DNA of 64,000 nt, taken from the NCBI GenBank assembly GCA_051967755.1, contig JBQDYD010000002.1, positions 1 to 64,000 on the forward strand, read 5' to 3'. Position 1 is the first letter of the stretch. Every line of letters begins with the position of its first letter. The stretch is from UBA1672 sp051967755 (lineage in GTDB: Bacteria > Pseudomonadota > Alphaproteobacteria > Micavibrionales > Micavibrionaceae). The position numbers and the translations under genes are program-made. This document shows positions 17,405 to 26,861 of the stretch, piece by piece. Under the pieces are notes generated by a model. The model did no database searches and was not told the origin of the DNA. It saw nothing but the letters and a program-made list of their open reading frames with translations.

Positions 17405-18268
17405 ATGAGAGATAAAAAAGAATTTCACATTATAATCAATGAAGAAATTCCCGCAGGTCTTAAAGCTGTAAGCATTCTTTCCGAACGTACCGATCTTTCA
17501 CAGCAGCGCATTAAAGCCGCGATGAAAAAAGGCGCTATTTGGATTGAGGATGATAAGGGAATTCGTCGCCTGCGTCGGGCAGACACCGTTCCCCCGCACG
17601 ATAGCACCATTCATTTTTATTACGCGCCTGATGTTCTTGATACAATTCCGCCGACACCCACCCTGATTTCGGATAAGAAAGAGTATAGTATTTGGTTTAA
17701 GCCGCCTGACATGCTGTCCCAAGGATCAAAATGGGGGGATCATTGTACGATTAACAGGTGGATTGAGACGAATATGCCATTTGATCATCATCCGCAAAGA
17801 AATTGTTTTGTCGTACACCGTTTAGATAAGGCAGCGCGCGGTCTAATGATGATAGCGCATAAGAAAAACGTCGCGGCAAAGCTCTCAGGGTTATTTGAGG
17901 GCAGGAAAATAGATAAGCGATATCATGTTGTGATTGAAGGCGCGTTCCCCACAGGCGAACAAGAAATTAAAACAGAAATAGATGGGAAATTTGCACACTC
18001 GATTGCACGGAGTATTGAATATAGCGAAAAGAAAAATCGGTCTTTAGTCGAGGTGCAAATTAAAACGGGGAGAAAGCATCAAATTCGTATACATATGAGC
18101 GGTATGGGCTTTCCGGTGGTTGGGGATCGGTTGCACGGCATTGCGTCTACGCAAGGAAACCTCAAAGAGGCGCTGCAACTCTGCGCTTATTCATTGGACT
18201 ATGTGTGCCCTGTCAGTAATCAGGCAGAAAAGGTCACGCTTCCTCAGGAATTTTGTTTGAAAATCTGA
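17405..18268 (+). CDS. RluA-family RNA pseudouridine synthase
   Basis: 287 residues from the ATG at 17405 (an in-frame ATG at 17375 sits in a GGAGGG/CCCTCC hairpin and would add ten unlikely residues). The catalytic motif HRLDKAARG holds Asp141 in this numbering, the nucleophile of RluA-type synthases; the usual Thr-Ser after HRLD is Ala-Ala here. IKTGRKHQIRIHMS and PVVGDRLHG are the other conserved blocks. An N-terminal S4-like region (LSQQRIKAAMKKGAI) probably helps RNA binding. The RNA target (rRNA or tRNA) cannot be told. Confidence 0.88.
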   Translation: MRDKKEFHIIINEEIPAGLKAVSILSERTDLSQQRIKAAMKKGAIWIEDDKGIRRLRRADTVPPHDSTIHFYYAPDVLDTIPPTPTLISDKKEYSIWFKPPDMLSQGSKWGDHCTINRWIETNMPFDHHPQRNCFVVHRLDKAARGLMMIAHKKNVAAKLSGLFEGRKIDKRYHVVIEGAFPTGEQEIKTEIDGKFAHSIARSIEYSEKKNRSLVEVQIKTGRKHQIRIHMSGMGFPVVGDRLHGIASTQGNLKEALQLCAYSLDYVCPVSNQAEKVTLPQEFCLKI

Positions 18269-18372
18269 ATTTCGGCCATCAGCACGGCTTAGGGGGGCTT
18301 GAAGTGTTAACAGCTTTTTAGATTATAGGCGGTATTAATATAAGCTGTGTAAATACCATAATTGAGAGAGCG

Positions 18373-19494
18373 ATGTTATCAAACTTAGATCAACAAGAGG
18401 GCGAAGAGACCATAAATGATGAGGCATGGTTTCGTGAGGAAATAACGCCTGCTCTGGCAGAGTTGGAAGTTCAGAGGCAGCGACGCAAGACATCTTTATT
18501 AAAACGAGTGGCGCTATCGTATTTGGTATTTATTCCGGCCTTAACAATTCTATTTTTTATGGAGCCGTTTACCTTGGTAAAGCATGCAGGGGCGAGCGAA
18601 GATATGATTGCTCTGATTTTAACTACGCTCATGCTTTTGTTTTACGCCGGTGCTGTTTTCTTCCTTTTGCTGCGTTGGCCGTATGCACCGATGCAAGAAT
18701 ATAAAGAGCTATATAAATATGAGGTGCTTCCCGCTGTTGCAGAGCTTTTAGGGGATTTTAAGTATTATTATTTGATCTTCCCTTACGGCCGTAAACTCTC
18801 GTCTTTATTTAGTTTGAAGGAGTTTTCCGGTGGCACTGATTTTAACGGTCGCAAGGATATGAAAGATTTGCGTGTTTCCAAAATCGTGCCAAAGCATGAT
18901 TATTTTGAATTCGAGGATTATTTTAGGGGGACGTATAAAGGCGTTGATGTTCATTTTTCCGAAGTGCGCTTGATTGAACAGAAATACAAGAGAGGAAAAG
19001 GCAGAAAAAAAATAGAGGATGGCTGTGAGGTTTTGTTTGAAGGGGTATTTGCCTATCTGGATTTAGGTCATACGAAATATGCAGGGCATACTGTTATTGA
19101 TTATAACCGCAATAGTTTGGGTGAGTTGCTGCAAGAGTTTCGAACAGATTTAAAGCGTGCAAATATGGTCGATAGCCGTTTTGAAGATTTAATTGATGTC
19201 TATACAAATGATCAGGTTGAAGCACGGTATATGATTGACCCGATCATTATTGAGCGTTTAACAGAGTTTTATAAAAAGGCGCAGGGGCAAAAAATGAGGT
19301 GTGCCTTATATGATGAAGGAAAAGGCCGCCATCATATGAAAATGTTGATTATGATTGAAACGGGGCGTAACTCTTTTGAACCACCGAGTTTCTTTTCTTC
19401 TGCGATAAATTATGACCAGTTAGACAAGCTCAGAAAACAGATGTATTCCGTTCTCGAGATTGTCGATGTTATGAACCTAGAGAACGAACGCTAG
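18373..19494 (+). CDS. DUF3137 membrane protein
   Basis: 373 residues. Two transmembrane helices (about 45-65 and 80-100) are followed by a cytoplasmic domain with the DUF3137 pattern: FRGTYKGVDVHFSEVRL, EVLFEGVFAYLDLG and a GHTVID strand. The C-terminal part 'YMIDPIIIERLTEF' and 'MKMLIMIETGRNSFEPPSFF' is also typical. The function of the family is unknown. It is monocistronic, and its stop lies 16 bp from the end of the convergent chemoreceptor gene. Confidence 0.8.
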   Translation: MLSNLDQQEGEETINDEAWFREEITPALAELEVQRQRRKTSLLKRVALSYLVFIPALTILFFMEPFTLVKHAGASEDMIALILTTLMLLFYAGAVFFLLLRWPYAPMQEYKELYKYEVLPAVAELLGDFKYYYLIFPYGRKLSSLFSLKEFSGGTDFNGRKDMKDLRVSKIVPKHDYFEFEDYFRGTYKGVDVHFSEVRLIEQKYKRGKGRKKIEDGCEVLFEGVFAYLDLGHTKYAGHTVIDYNRNSLGELLQEFRTDLKRANMVDSRFEDLIDVYTNDQVEARYMIDPIIIERLTEFYKKAQGQKMRCALYDEGKGRHHMKMLIMIETGRNSFEPPSFFSSAINYDQLDKLRKQMYSVLEIVDVMNLENER

Positions 19495-19509
19495 CGCCTC
19501 TGCCGTTTT

Positions 19510-21246
19510 TTATTTGTCTGCACTAATTTCAGATAAGAACTCATCAACAGAGTTTTTGAGGTTATCTGAAAGCTTCGCAACTTCGCGCGCGGCGTTGAGA
19601 ACCGCATCAGAAGACAGGCCGGTGTCTTCGGCCCCTTTCTTCACGTCTTCAATAATTTTGGATACATTCAGAACACCGTTAGATGCGTCTGAAATGCTTC
19701 GAACAATTTCTTGCGTTGTGGCGTTTTGTTCTTCCACCGCGGCCGATACGCCGGTCACTGACTCATCGATATCTGAAATATTTGCAATGATTTTTTCCAT
19801 GGCACCAACAGAGGCTTTTGTTGCGTTTTGAATGTCATTGATACGCCCACTGATTTCTTCGGTTTTCTGGGAGGTTTCGTTGGCTAATTTTTTGACTTCG
19901 TCGGCCACCACGGCAAATCCTTTGCCGGCCTCTCCTGCGCGTGCTGCTTCGATTGTAGCATTCAGGGCAAGCAGGTTCGTTTGTTCTGCGATATCTTGAA
20001 TTGCCGTTATAACTTCTCCGATGTTATCGGCGAGTTTATCAAGGTTGGCGACGGTTTGGTTCGCTTCTTGGGCATTTTGCGCTGTGTCGGTGGATTTTGA
20101 TTTCACAGAGCTCATTTGAACTGCAATTTCGCCTGAGCTTGCGGACATTTCTTCCATAGCAGAGGCAACGGTGTTTACATTCTGAGACGCTTCGTTTGAT
20201 GATTGCGAAACGGTTTCACTATCGCCTGATGTTTTGTCGGCAACGTCTCTCATGGTCTCTGCGGTTGTTTGAAGTTGACCTGAAGCAGATGAGAGGGACG
20301 CAATTAAACCGCCAATATTACTGTCGAAATCTTTTGCGATTTTTTGTAAAGCGCGCTTGCGATCTTGCTCGGCATTTGCTTCGGTTTCTTTTTGTTTTTG
20401 TTCCGCATCAAGTTTTGCAATCGCATTATCTTTGAAGATTTGAACGGTTCGCGCCATCTCTCCGATTTCGTCCTGCCTTTGTATGCCTGCAATCTCAATA
20501 TCAAGATTACCGTCAGCTAGAGCGGTCATCTGCTGAGTCATTCTGGTTAAGTTTTTGGTTAGAATTACTCGTATTGTCAGTGTTATTGTAACCAATCCTA
20601 ATAGGGCGATGATAAAAGCAATCACCATTACAGATCTCAGGCCACCCCACAGATATTGTTCGAATTGTGCTTTTGACAAGCCAACATACAAAATACCAAC
20701 AACATTTCCCTTATCTGAAAATATAGGCTGATAGAGTGTGTAATAGTCTTTTCCGAGAATTGTTGCTTCTCCCTCATAGACTTTACCCTCTCTAATGATT
20801 GGGTACACACGCCCTTTTTGACCTAGAGGCGTTCCCACGGCGCGCTTACCGTCATTTTTGATGATGTTGGTTGTTTTTCTCCAGTAATCCTGCGTTTCCT
20901 CATCCCAAACAAAGACTGTGGCGGTCTCTCCGGTGATGTGGCCGACTTCGTCAATCAGCGTGTTATCCTGAAAGCTTGGCATGTCGCCTTTTGCAATAAT
21001 TTGCGTGATGTGATGATCGGTTTTATCAAATTCGAACGTAATATTCGGATAATCGCGTTTTAAAACTGTTGCTGCGACGCGAATATTCTTTTTCTGAGCG
21101 GCGGCAACTTCTTGCTTAAAGGTATGATTAAATTCTACGTAAAACCCGTAAACGGTTGCAGCAACCAAAACAATGATCTGCAACATGACAACAGCAAGAA
21201 TTTTTTGAGATATTTTTAATTTTGAAAACACGACAAAGCCTCTCAA
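19510..21246 (-). CDS. methyl-accepting chemotaxis protein with double-Cache sensor
   Basis: 578 residues. TM1 (about 17-35), a periplasmic Cache-type sensor (about 36-200; GETATVFVWDEETQDYWRKT and YTLYQPIFSDKGNVVGILYV), TM2 (about 205-228), a HAMP domain (about 229-290) and a cytoplasmic signalling domain whose hairpin tip carries IAEQTNLLALNATIEAARAG and GKGFAVVADEVKKLA. It senses small molecules outside the inner membrane and controls CheA. The ligand cannot be read from sequence. No other che genes are in the window. Confidence 0.95.
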   Translation of the reverse strand: MRGFVVFSKLKISQKILAVVMLQIIVLVAATVYGFYVEFNHTFKQEVAAAQKKNIRVAATVLKRDYPNITFEFDKTDHHITQIIAKGDMPSFQDNTLIDEVGHITGETATVFVWDEETQDYWRKTTNIIKNDGKRAVGTPLGQKGRVYPIIREGKVYEGEATILGKDYYTLYQPIFSDKGNVVGILYVGLSKAQFEQYLWGGLRSVMVIAFIIALLGLVTITLTIRVILTKNLTRMTQQMTALADGNLDIEIAGIQRQDEIGEMARTVQIFKDNAIAKLDAEQKQKETEANAEQDRKRALQKIAKDFDSNIGGLIASLSSASGQLQTTAETMRDVADKTSGDSETVSQSSNEASQNVNTVASAMEEMSASSGEIAVQMSSVKSKSTDTAQNAQEANQTVANLDKLADNIGEVITAIQDIAEQTNLLALNATIEAARAGEAGKGFAVVADEVKKLANETSQKTEEISGRINDIQNATKASVGAMEKIIANISDIDESVTGVSAAVEEQNATTQEIVRSISDASNGVLNVSKIIEDVKKGAEDTGLSSDAVLNAAREVAKLSDNLKNSVDEFLSEISADK

Positions 21247-21497
21247 TTTTTATATAGAGATTAACGGGGACACAGAAAAAGCAGAAAAAAGACTTACGCA
21301 GACGTCAGGTAAGTAAATTATCATACAAAACAGAAAACCAAAATATTTATTATTATTTGTAGTATTCATGTACTCAATGCTTTTAACGGTATGGGTCATC
21401 ATATCGCGGTGAAGTAAAAAATTCGTTTATAATATTGTGTTATTTATTTGGCGGCATATGGTGGCTGTTAACAGATTATATAAAATAAGGTTTTGGT

Positions 21498-22106
21498 GTG
21501 AATATTGTTTTTGTTCATGGATGGGGATGTGATGCGTCGTACTGGGATCGCGTGGCAAATAATTTGCCTGAGTTTTCCAGTAAAAGAGTGAATTTAGGCT
21601 TCGTGGGGGCGGGGGCGCGTGTCTCTGAGGTAGAGGAGCCATCTATGTTCATCGCGCATTCCTTGGGGGCTATGTGGGCACTGAAACATTATGGGGGGCT
21701 TATGCGCGGGCTGGTCGCGATTAATGGTTTTCCCTGTTTTGCGGATCATGCAGATCCAAAAACCCTGAGGAGTATGATATTGCGCTTGCAGCGTACGCCG
21801 CAAAAGCAAATGGAAGATTTTTGGGATGTGTGTGATTTGCCGCACCATGACCGTTTGCACATATCTACGCTTTTAAAAGGTTTAGCGTCCCTAAAGGATT
21901 GGGATTTAAAGACAGAGCTTGAAAATCTTACATGTCCTGTTATGTCATTGGTTGGACGTAATGACCCGATTTTAAATTATGACGTAATGATGCGTGATTG
22001 GGCCAAGTATGAAATGCACATAGCGCAAGATGGCGGACATTCTTTGCCGATCAGTCATGCGCAGTGGTGCGCGGAAAAGATTAAGATATTTATCAATGAG
22101 TTCTGA
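21498..22106 (+). CDS. bioH: BioH-like alpha/beta hydrolase
   Basis: 202 residues, starting at a GTG (21498). VFVHGWGCDASYW is the oxyanion/HGWG motif of BioH, AHSLGA carries the nucleophilic Ser, GRNDPI the Asp and GGHSLP the His. At ~200 residues it is shorter than E. coli BioH (~256), with a reduced cap. The downstream gene is bioC and they overlap by 11 bp, which supports a role in pimeloyl-ACP methyl ester cleavage in early biotin synthesis. The symbol rests on context as well as motifs; BioG- or BioV-type esterases are alternatives. Confidence 0.75.
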   Translation: MNIVFVHGWGCDASYWDRVANNLPEFSSKRVNLGFVGAGARVSEVEEPSMFIAHSLGAMWALKHYGGLMRGLVAINGFPCFADHADPKTLRSMILRLQRTPQKQMEDFWDVCDLPHHDRLHISTLLKGLASLKDWDLKTELENLTCPVMSLVGRNDPILNYDVMMRDWAKYEMHIAQDGGHSLPISHAQWCAEKIKIFINEF

Positions 22107-22833
22107 TTGGAAAAAACGGGTTATAAAAAGCTTTGGCGTAAACTCAGGCTCGTATGCGCAAAATAACTTTGTACAAAAACGCATCGCAGAGGGGTTGGCG
22201 CGCAATTTGCCGGAATATGTATCACCGCGCGTTCTGGAAGTTGGCTGTGGGACGGGCGATTTTACAAGACATTTATTATCAGCCTATCAGGGCGGCCGTT
22301 TTGATATTACGGACCTGAGTGAAGAGATGTTGCGCGATGCGCAGGCGTCAATATCTGATGAACGGGTCACATGGCATGTAATGGATGGTGAAGCCCCGGA
22401 TGTGGAGGGTAATTATGATTTGATTGTCGGGAATATGGCATTTCAGTGGTTTGAGCGCCCTCATGAAGCGCTACGCAGATTGCGCGATTTACTCACTGAC
22501 GATGGTATCTTGCTGTATAGCGTGCCTTCGGCGAAATCCTTTCCTGAATGGCAATCAAGTTTGGATGCGCTGGGATTGCCGCATGGTTTGCTAAAGCCTG
22601 TTGACTGGGACGGAGGGTTCGAAGAGCAAGATATTGTCGTCGATTACGGCAATACGTTCGGGTTTCTTCGCAGTTTAAAGCAAACAGGTGCGCATATTCC
22701 TAATGCTGAGTATCAGGCAATGAGCGTGCCTGATTTAAGGCGAGCATGTAATCTGAATGACCGTAATTATGGTGGTCAGGCGACGTGGAAAATTTTATAC
22801 GGGAAGATTAAGTATGCGGGCGCGTCAGAATAA
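22096..22833 (+). CDS. bioC: malonyl-ACP O-methyltransferase BioC
   Basis: 245 residues from the ATG at 22096, which lies inside the end of the bioH-like gene (ATGAGTTCTGA); the longer ORF from 22030 is out of place. SAM-binding motif I is VLEVGCGTGDFT, followed by FDITDLSEEML and the 'DLIVGNMAFQWF' block found in BioC. It methylates malonyl-ACP so that the fatty acid machinery can build pimeloyl chains. Translational coupling with the esterase that later removes the methyl group fits the pathway. Confidence 0.85.
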   Translation: MSSDWKKRVIKSFGVNSGSYAQNNFVQKRIAEGLARNLPEYVSPRVLEVGCGTGDFTRHLLSAYQGGRFDITDLSEEMLRDAQASISDERVTWHVMDGEAPDVEGNYDLIVGNMAFQWFERPHEALRRLRDLLTDDGILLYSVPSAKSFPEWQSSLDALGLPHGLLKPVDWDGGFEEQDIVVDYGNTFGFLRSLKQTGAHIPNAEYQAMSVPDLRRACNLNDRNYGGQATWKILYGKIKYAGASE

Positions 22834-23161
22834 AAGTAGAGACGCAGCAAAGAACAATTAGCTGTATGATCAGAACGATCATTTTTACCTGAAGGAAAAC
22901 GCTCAGTAGAAATGTTGCGATGATTGTAATCATTGCGGTTGTTTTCGCTTTTTTACTGATTGCACCTCTTTCTTGCCAATCTTTGATATTTTGCCCGAAA
23001 TAGGGATGCTCCAATAACCAGTCATGAAATTTTTCTGATGAACGGGCAAAGCAAAATGCGCTTAAAAGCAGTAGAGGCGTTGTTGGTAATAGGGGCAGAA
23101 AGATACCTAGTATAGCAACAAAAAGAGCCGTAAAACCCGAAATAAGAAATATTATGCGCAT
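22808..23161 (-). CDS. DUF454 (YbaN-like) inner membrane protein
   Basis: 117 residues, three to four transmembrane helices. The start region GFTALFVAILGIFLPLLPTT and the following CFARSSEKFHDWLLEHPYFG are hallmarks of DUF454/YbaN. The role is unknown. Its 3' end overlaps the convergent bioC gene by 26 bp. Confidence 0.88.
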   Translation of the reverse strand: MRIIFLISGFTALFVAILGIFLPLLPTTPLLLLSAFCFARSSEKFHDWLLEHPYFGQNIKDWQERGAISKKAKTTAMITIIATFLLSVFLQVKMIVLIIQLIVLCCVSTFILTRPHT

Positions 23162-23291
23162 TGCCTGTGTAACGGTTATCTGTGTAGGTTATTGTTAAAA
23201 TAAATAACTGTTATTGGCGTATCAGTATAGCTTTATCGTCAATTAAGAGATTTTATAACGTATAAGACTGTATAGTCACAGGGAGAAAAAA

Positions 23292-24311
23292 ATGTTCGCT
23301 CGAGCTTTAAAAATTACACAATTTTTTGCCGTTTTTTTATTTTTTGCCGTCTACTCCGTTCAGTCGAGTGCGCAAGAGCATAAGAAATATGGCCCGCATC
23401 TTGAAGGGTTTTCTTATCCTTATCCGGCATCTGATTACGCGTTCACATCACAAGGGCAGAACCTGAAAATGGGTTTCATGGACGTATCACCAAAGTTGAA
23501 GTCTAACGGTAAAACGGTCGTGCTGTTACATGGAAAGAACTTTTGCGGAGCAACGTGGGAGCAGACAATCGCATTTTTAAGTAAGGCGGGGTATCGTGTC
23601 ATTGCTCCGGATCAGGTTGGTTTTTGCCGCTCCAGTAAGCCGCAGGGATACCAATTCAGCTTTCATCAATTAGCAGAAAATACGCATGCTCTATTGAAAG
23701 AACAAGGCGTTGAGAATGCCATTGTCATGGGGCATTCAATGGGCGGTATGTTGGCAACGCGTTTTGCGCTTATGTATCCTGAGTTTGTTGATCAACTGGT
23801 GTTGGTTAATTTGATCGGGCTGGAGGATTGGAAGGCAAAGGGTGTGCCGTATGTCGATATTGATACCCTATATGCGGGTGAATTGAAGAAAAGCTATGAG
23901 GGCATAAAGGCCTATCAATCCAAATATTATTACGGCGGTAATTGGAAACCTGAATATGATAAATGGGTAGACATGCTGTATGGTATGTATTTGGGCGAGG
24001 GCAAAGAGCAGGTTGCCTATAATCAGGCGCAAACAACGGAAATGCTGTTTACCCAGCCTGTTGTCTATGAGTTTAAAAATTTGAAAGTTCCGACGCTTTT
24101 GATGTTAGGGCAGCTAGACCGCACTGCGCCCGGGGCCAATCGTGTTTCGAAGGAGGTTGCCGCCACTTTGGGGAATTACCCCGTTTTAGGTAAAGAAATC
24201 GCAGACCAGATTCCACAGGCGAAATTACTTGAGTTTCCGGATTTAGGGCATTCACCGCAGGTTCAAGCACCGGAGATATTCCATACAGTTCTTATGAGAG
24301 AGCTTAAGTAA
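23292..24311 (+). CDS. exported alpha/beta hydrolase
   Basis: 339 residues with a Sec signal peptide (about 1-28, ending SSAQ), so it acts in the periplasm. The oxyanion segment is VVLLHGKNFCGATWE, the nucleophile is in GHSMGGM, the acid in LGQLDRTAPG and the His in LGHSPQ. Closest in style to periplasmic proline-iminopeptidase or haloalkane-dehalogenase-like hydrolases; the substrate is not predictable. It has a GGGAG ribosome binding site and its own promoter region, and is convergent with the next gene (4 bp apart). Confidence 0.88.
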   Translation: MFARALKITQFFAVFLFFAVYSVQSSAQEHKKYGPHLEGFSYPYPASDYAFTSQGQNLKMGFMDVSPKLKSNGKTVVLLHGKNFCGATWEQTIAFLSKAGYRVIAPDQVGFCRSSKPQGYQFSFHQLAENTHALLKEQGVENAIVMGHSMGGMLATRFALMYPEFVDQLVLVNLIGLEDWKAKGVPYVDIDTLYAGELKKSYEGIKAYQSKYYYGGNWKPEYDKWVDMLYGMYLGEGKEQVAYNQAQTTEMLFTQPVVYEFKNLKVPTLLMLGQLDRTAPGANRVSKEVAATLGNYPVLGKEIADQIPQAKLLEFPDLGHSPQVQAPEIFHTVLMRELK

Positions 24312-24315
24312 TTGA

Positions 24316-26679
24316 TTAAGGTTGTCCCGGCGTTATGGGCGCAACGGATGGGGTTTGGTTGATATCCGGTGTTTGCGGTTCAGGTTGAGCAGCGAGAGGG
24401 TCATTGTTATCAACCCATCTGCCACTCTCTGTTGGGGAGAGGTTATAGTCCCCTTGGCCCCGGAGGCGGGCATCAGGGTTTGCGAGTGAGAATGTCGGGT
24501 AGCCAAGAGATTCATCTAAAACCATATCGCCGCGGTCGCCTGCAATATTATCGACAAAATGTGCTCCGCCGCCCAGAACAATGACGTTATCGACACCCTC
24601 TCCGGCGGTGCGGATTTGTTCATCCCAGCCGTAATTGGTGGTTAATAAGCGGGCATCCATGCCGAATTCGTCGGCGAATACGCCTTCGATACCACTGCCG
24701 TAAAATTCGAATTTGATTCCATATTGAGTGTAGGCATCTTCGATTAGTTGTCTTTCCACGTCATCACGCAGATGCATTTCATCAAGGCGGCTCTGTTCCT
24801 CAGGCGTTAAATCACGAACCTCTGCGATGCGCTCCAGCTGTAGTGCATATCCGTTTTTAAGGACATCCAGATAAGACGGGTCACCTGTTTCGTAAAAATC
24901 TTCCAAAGGATCGTTTTGGTTTAGAATAACCATGCCCATGGCGCCTGTGCGCGTGTTTAAGTTGACTGTATTTTCCAGTAATATTTTTGTTGAGCCGCGA
25001 CTTGCGATTTCAGGCAAGCTATCTTGTAAAAATTGTAGCGGTTCGGCTTGGGTATGATTGTCCAGAATGACAGCGCCGTTTCTTGCTGTAAGTGCTTCGC
25101 CAAGCTGCGTTGACCCGTCACGCATCTGCGGTACGTCTTGTGCATTGGCATCAGCAGGGTGGAATGTCTGGAAATTCGTATTCAGTGCTTGCAAAAGCGG
25201 GGAATTATCAAATTTCATGGTATGAGATTCATCAATGGGAACGCCCAACATGGCTTCAAACCGCGCTTGATAATTACCGGCATCATACATTTCTTGGAAG
25301 GTGTTTCTTGCCAATTCATTGTCGTAATCATTGGATCCGATATCGTCTTTTAATCCTGTCAGTAATCTTTCTAATGATCCGGCGCCGATTATATCGCGTT
25401 CTGCCATGACGTCTTGAAAGTTTTTCCCTGTCGGGTTTGCAACCAGATCTTCAAGCATCGTCATGCGTTCTTCTAATCTGGAAATTTCGTTTTGAATTTG
25501 GCTGTATTCACGGGCAGGGGGTAAGGAATAATCAGGGCCTGCCGGGTCTTTACCCAAAGCCGCATATATATCTGCGGTCGGAATGCGTTCACCGTTACTC
25601 TGCTCGACAAGTTCGCTCAGATTTTCAAAATATTGAGGCATGTTGTCTTTATTGTCTCTGAAGCCATCGGCCAGAAAATCACGAACATAATCTTCGTTTT
25701 CAAGTCTGAATTCAGGTTCTACACCGCTCACACCCATTGCGCCTATAGGCGTTCTGATCGGATTGAATGCGGTTCCTGTTCGATTAATCATGATGCCCAT
25801 AGCGCGAGGGGCAGGAATTGAATCTACATTAGTGGCTTGATCCTGAAATCCCATCACGCGGATTTTGTCGCCATATTCTCCGCTGAATGCGCGTGCCATG
25901 ATATTCATATTTGTTTCTTGCAGATGCGCCTGTAGCTCGGGGCTGAGCAAAGCAGCGGCATTATCTGTTGCGTCAGAATAATCCATGGCCTCCAGATTTT
26001 TATACAGGATCAGCGCTTCGTAATCGATGGGGTCATGGGCAACGCCTGCCTCTTTGTCATAAACGTTTAAGGTCATCATCTTACGACCTTCATCGTTCAT
26101 GCCTGCTATCGATTCAAGGTTTCTGGCGGGATCAGGCGTGTATGTCGGGTTTATTTCTGCTTTTCTATGCTCAATAGAGGCTTCTACAAAGGCGTTTGAT
26201 GCCTCATTAGACCCTATCATCTCATGCATGCGTCCTTCTGCCCATGCCTGACGCCTTTCTGAAATATAGGCGTCTCTTTCGGCGGGGTCTTCTATGGCTA
26301 ATGCTTCTTCGCTCTCGGGGACGGCAGCGGCGCGGTAAAAGTCTGCAACAGGGCCCCAGCCTTCGGTTGGTTCCCCTGGTTCGATAATAAGGTTTAAAGT
26401 GCTGCTTATATTCGCAAGTGCGCCAACAGCGTGAAATTCCCCTATTGCCTCCAGATCTTGTTGACCTATGTAGTCCAGCGTTTCAAGGGTGTCTTGATAG
26501 GTTGCTTCAATATCCGTTCTTATTGCATCAAGGCTGGGGTCGCTGGCCGCTAAGGCTTCGGTTTCAGCCAGGAATGTTTCAATAGCGCTAAGCCGTGCAT
26601 CAATACTTTGCACGACGTTTGATGCCGGCAATTCATAATCTGAATCTTGTGTTATTTCTAAAATATTTTTCCAGGACAT
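24316..26679 (-). CDS. large protein with possible TIKI/EreA-like C-terminal domain
   Basis: 787 residues, acidic, with no signal peptide or membrane segment. Residues 1-450 are helical and unrecognised. The C-terminal part has 'GAVILDNHTQAEPLQFLQD' near 535 followed by 'GSTKILLENT', and 'VDNVIVLGGGAHFVDN' near 695, which is the His...LLEN...GxxH order of the TIKI/ChaN/EreA superfamily, including the C2 domain of Pasteurella multocida toxin-type effectors. The tail (750-787) is Pro/Gln/Thr-rich and probably disordered. It could be a secreted effector without a Sec signal. Assignment is tentative, from motif order alone. Confidence 0.6.
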   Translation of the reverse strand: MSWKNILEITQDSDYELPASNVVQSIDARLSAIETFLAETEALAASDPSLDAIRTDIEATYQDTLETLDYIGQQDLEAIGEFHAVGALANISSTLNLIIEPGEPTEGWGPVADFYRAAAVPESEEALAIEDPAERDAYISERRQAWAEGRMHEMIGSNEASNAFVEASIEHRKAEINPTYTPDPARNLESIAGMNDEGRKMMTLNVYDKEAGVAHDPIDYEALILYKNLEAMDYSDATDNAAALLSPELQAHLQETNMNIMARAFSGEYGDKIRVMGFQDQATNVDSIPAPRAMGIMINRTGTAFNPIRTPIGAMGVSGVEPEFRLENEDYVRDFLADGFRDNKDNMPQYFENLSELVEQSNGERIPTADIYAALGKDPAGPDYSLPPAREYSQIQNEISRLEERMTMLEDLVANPTGKNFQDVMAERDIIGAGSLERLLTGLKDDIGSNDYDNELARNTFQEMYDAGNYQARFEAMLGVPIDESHTMKFDNSPLLQALNTNFQTFHPADANAQDVPQMRDGSTQLGEALTARNGAVILDNHTQAEPLQFLQDSLPEIASRGSTKILLENTVNLNTRTGAMGMVILNQNDPLEDFYETGDPSYLDVLKNGYALQLERIAEVRDLTPEEQSRLDEMHLRDDVERQLIEDAYTQYGIKFEFYGSGIEGVFADEFGMDARLLTTNYGWDEQIRTAGEGVDNVIVLGGGAHFVDNIAGDRGDMVLDESLGYPTFSLANPDARLRGQGDYNLSPTESGRWVDNNDPLAAQPEPQTPDINQTPSVAPITPGQP

Positions 26680-26861
26680 TTTATCACCCGCAAATATTAC
26701 TTAACCGCTTTATTTTTATTATTGCGCCTAATTATGGCAGAAACCGAAGTAATTTACCAGTTTTTAAGCTGTGCACCTTCGGGCGGCATTATTAAAATCT
26801 TGTAATTTTTTTTTGTAGCCATTATTAGTTTTCATAAATTTTAAGTAAGTAAGTGTATTCA

